Assembly (NCBI RefSeq): GCF_000186345.1
Contig: NC_014957.1
Coordinates: forward strand, 1-56,340
DNA: 56,340 bases
DNA from: Isosphaera pallida ATCC 43644
GTDB lineage: Bacteria; Planctomycetota; Planctomycetia; Isosphaerales; Isosphaeraceae
Direction: 5' to 3'
Notes under the pieces: model-generated
The model's input: the letters and a program-made list of their open reading frames with translations, nothing else
Databases searched by the model: none
What the model was told of the DNA's origin: nothing
Translations under genes and position numbers: made by a program
Part shown: one piece after another, positions 54,984 through 56,340 of the stretch
Layout of the letters: each line of letters opens with the position of its first letter
How positions within the stretch are numbered: position 1 is the first letter of the stretch

Positions 54984-56165
54984 ATGACGATGACCCGCCC
55001 TGCCGCCCCGCTCAATGGTCTGCTCGCCGCGTCGCCAAGTGTTGAGGGAGGGGGAGCGGTGGAGCAGGTCGTGCCGGCCCGAAAAATCTTGATCACTGGC
55101 GCGGCTGGGTTTATCGGCTGCCACGCGGCCGCCCGGTTCGCCGCGGCCGGTTGGCGAGTCGTGGCGTTGGACAACCTCAGCCGTCCGGGCGGCGCGCTGA
55201 ATTGGGAGTGGCTCAAGACCCAGGGGGTGACCGACTTCGTGCGGTTAGACGTGCGCGATGCTCAGGGGTTGCTCGATGTGGTGAGCCGCCACAGCGACCT
55301 CGACGCGGTGCTGCACCTGGCCGGCCAGGTGGCCGTGACTCAGAGCGTCCGCGACCCCCGCGCTGACTTCGAACATAACGCGCTCGGGACGCTCAACGTG
55401 CTGGAGGCGGTTCGGTTAGGGGCCGGCGGTCGTCCCGCGGTGCTTTACGCCTCGACCAACAAGATTTACGGGGCGCTCGAGGAGGTGGCGGTAGCGCGTT
55501 CGCCCGACGGCAAGCGGTATCGGGCGGTCGATCGGCCCCAAGGCATCGACGAGTCCCAACCGCTGCGGTTCCACAGTCCCTACGGCTGCTCCAAGGGGGC
55601 GGGGGACCAGTATGTGCGGGACTATGCCAAGATTTATGGCATGAACACCGTCTCGATGGTGCAGTCGTGCATTTATGGCACTCGTCAGATGGGGGTGGAG
55701 GATCAAGGCTGGGTGGCTCACTTTGTGATCGCTGCCCAATTAGGCCGTCCCTTGACGATCTATGGCGACGGCCTGCAGGTGCGCGACCTGCTTTGGGTGG
55801 ACGATCTGGTGGACTGTTACGCCCGCGCCGTGGACCGCGCCGGTTGGGAGGGGGTCAGGGGCCAGGGGTTCAACATCGGCGGCGGGCCGGAGCGCTCCTT
55901 GAGTCTCTTGGAACTGGTGGAGCGGCTGGAGGCTCGGCTGGGCCGTCGCTTGGCGTTGCGATTCGAACCCTGGAGGCCCGGCGATCAAAAGGTGTTCATC
56001 GCCGATACCCAGGCCGCTCGCCGCTACCTCGAATGGCAACCCAACGTGAGTGTCGAGGAGGGACTTGAGCGGCTCTGGTCCTGGGTGGCGGCCCATCTGG
56101 AGAGCCTGCGCGACTTCCACGCCGGAGGACTCCAGGTCGCCCCCTCGCTGAGCCTGAGCCGTTGA
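54984..56165 (+). CDS. SDR epimerase, CDP-tyvelose/paratose 2-epimerase-like
   Basis: Extended short-chain dehydrogenase of 393 residues. After a 30-residue leader come the NAD motif ITGAAGFIGCHAAARF, LDNLSRPGGALNWEWLK, the active-site region ASTNKIYGALEEV and YGCSKGAGDQYVRDYAKIYG, which carries the Tyr and Lys of the catalytic triad. NLSRPGGALNWEWL, YGCSKGAGDQYV and SCIYGTRQMGVEDQGWVAHF are the wording of the CDP-paratose 2-epimerase (tyvelose epimerase) group, so a 2-epimerisation of a nucleotide sugar is the best guess. Genes for the rest of a CDP-dideoxysugar pathway are not visible, so the substrate may differ. It is followed by the terminal heptamer repeat. Confidence 0.88.
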   Translation: MTMTRPAAPLNGLLAASPSVEGGGAVEQVVPARKILITGAAGFIGCHAAARFAAAGWRVVALDNLSRPGGALNWEWLKTQGVTDFVRLDVRDAQGLLDVVSRHSDLDAVLHLAGQVAVTQSVRDPRADFEHNALGTLNVLEAVRLGAGGRPAVLYASTNKIYGALEEVAVARSPDGKRYRAVDRPQGIDESQPLRFHSPYGCSKGAGDQYVRDYAKIYGMNTVSMVQSCIYGTRQMGVEDQGWVAHFVIAAQLGRPLTIYGDGLQVRDLLWVDDLVDCYARAVDRAGWEGVRGQGFNIGGGPERSLSLLELVERLEARLGRRLALRFEPWRPGDQKVFIADTQAARRYLEWQPNVSVEEGLERLWSWVAAHLESLRDFHAGGLQVAPSLSLSR

Positions 56166-56166
56166 A

Positions 56167-56340
56167 AAGGGGAGTGGGGAGTGAGGAGTGGGGAGTGGGG
56201 AGTGGGGAGTGAGGAGTGGGGAGTGGGGAGTGGGGAGTGGGGAGTGAGGAGTGGGGAGTGGGGAGTGAGGAGTGGGGAGTGGGGAGTGGGGAGTGGGGAG
56301 TGGGGAGTGGGGAGTGAGGAGTGGGGAGTGGGGAGTGGGG
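56167..56340. repeat. G-rich heptamer repeat, right end
   Basis: About 25 units of AGTGGGG and AGTGAGG follow the epimerase stop to the end of the window, in phase with the block at 1-61. Together about 235 bp of minisatellite. Exact copy number may be uncertain, since such repeats are hard to assemble. Confidence 0.92.

Overview
The window is GC-rich, tightly packed bacterial DNA with planctomycete character: giant Hanks-type Ser/Thr kinases with trailing membrane and TPR or helical regions, divergent ECF-type sigma factors, an exosortase/EpsI pair, and long Ala/Pro/Arg-rich proteins. An in-phase run of AGTGGGG/AGTGAGG heptamers closes the right end (56167-56340) and opens the left end (1-61). 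That is what a circular molecule opened inside a repeat would give. With an iteron origin, a RepA-type initiator and a parA locus with its own centromere-like iterons, I read the window as one complete circular plasmid. From memory, the length and gene content fit the 56,340-bp plasmid of Isosphaera pallida; this is recollection, not a search result.

Layout. 0.2-14.3 kb: two large Ser/Thr kinases flank ATP-type PEP carboxykinase (pckA), followed by aspartate ammonia-lyase (aspA). 15.3-18.3 kb: a small exported protein, then about 2 kb of gene-free DNA holding a 126-bp tandem array and a dense cluster of RTTC-N6-GAAY palindromes. 18.3-42.3 kb: an exopolysaccharide region with a nucleotide-sugar dehydrogenase, two GT4-like glycosyltransferases, a HAL2/CysQ-type phosphatase, two exported proteins, EpsI, a Wzc-like copolymerase/tyrosine kinase, an exosortase, a 1634-residue TPR protein, an ECF sigma factor, a sugar epimerase, a second sigma factor and an O-antigen-ligase-like polymerase. 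42.8-44.7 kb: repA and its iteron origin. 44.9-46.7 kb: a small ORF and a TPR protein. 47.1-49.2 kb: a 30-repeat CRISPR array with no cas genes. 49.5-52.3 kb: a tandem-CsrA protein and a Wzx-like flippase. 52.4-54.7 kb: the partition locus. 55.0-56.2 kb: a CDP-tyvelose-epimerase-like SDR.

How it fits together. The plasmid carries most of a Wzx/Wzy-type export pathway: sugar activation (dehydrogenase, two epimerases), transfer (two GTs), flipping, polymerisation, chain-length control, exosortase/EpsI and a TPR scaffold. I see no initiating sugar-phosphate transferase and no Wza-type outer-membrane channel; these would have to come from the chromosome. aspA and pckA together could route aspartate through fumarate and oxaloacetate to PEP and so to sugars, but that link is inference. 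The sigma factors, kinases and tandem-CsrA protein are likely regulators. I see no transposase, integrase, tRNA or rRNA.

The observations I rate highest are the tandem-CsrA fusion, the RTTC-N6-GAAY cluster, the helically phased iterons, the 61-bp partition repeats and the plasmid-wide pentanucleotide microsatellites between genes.
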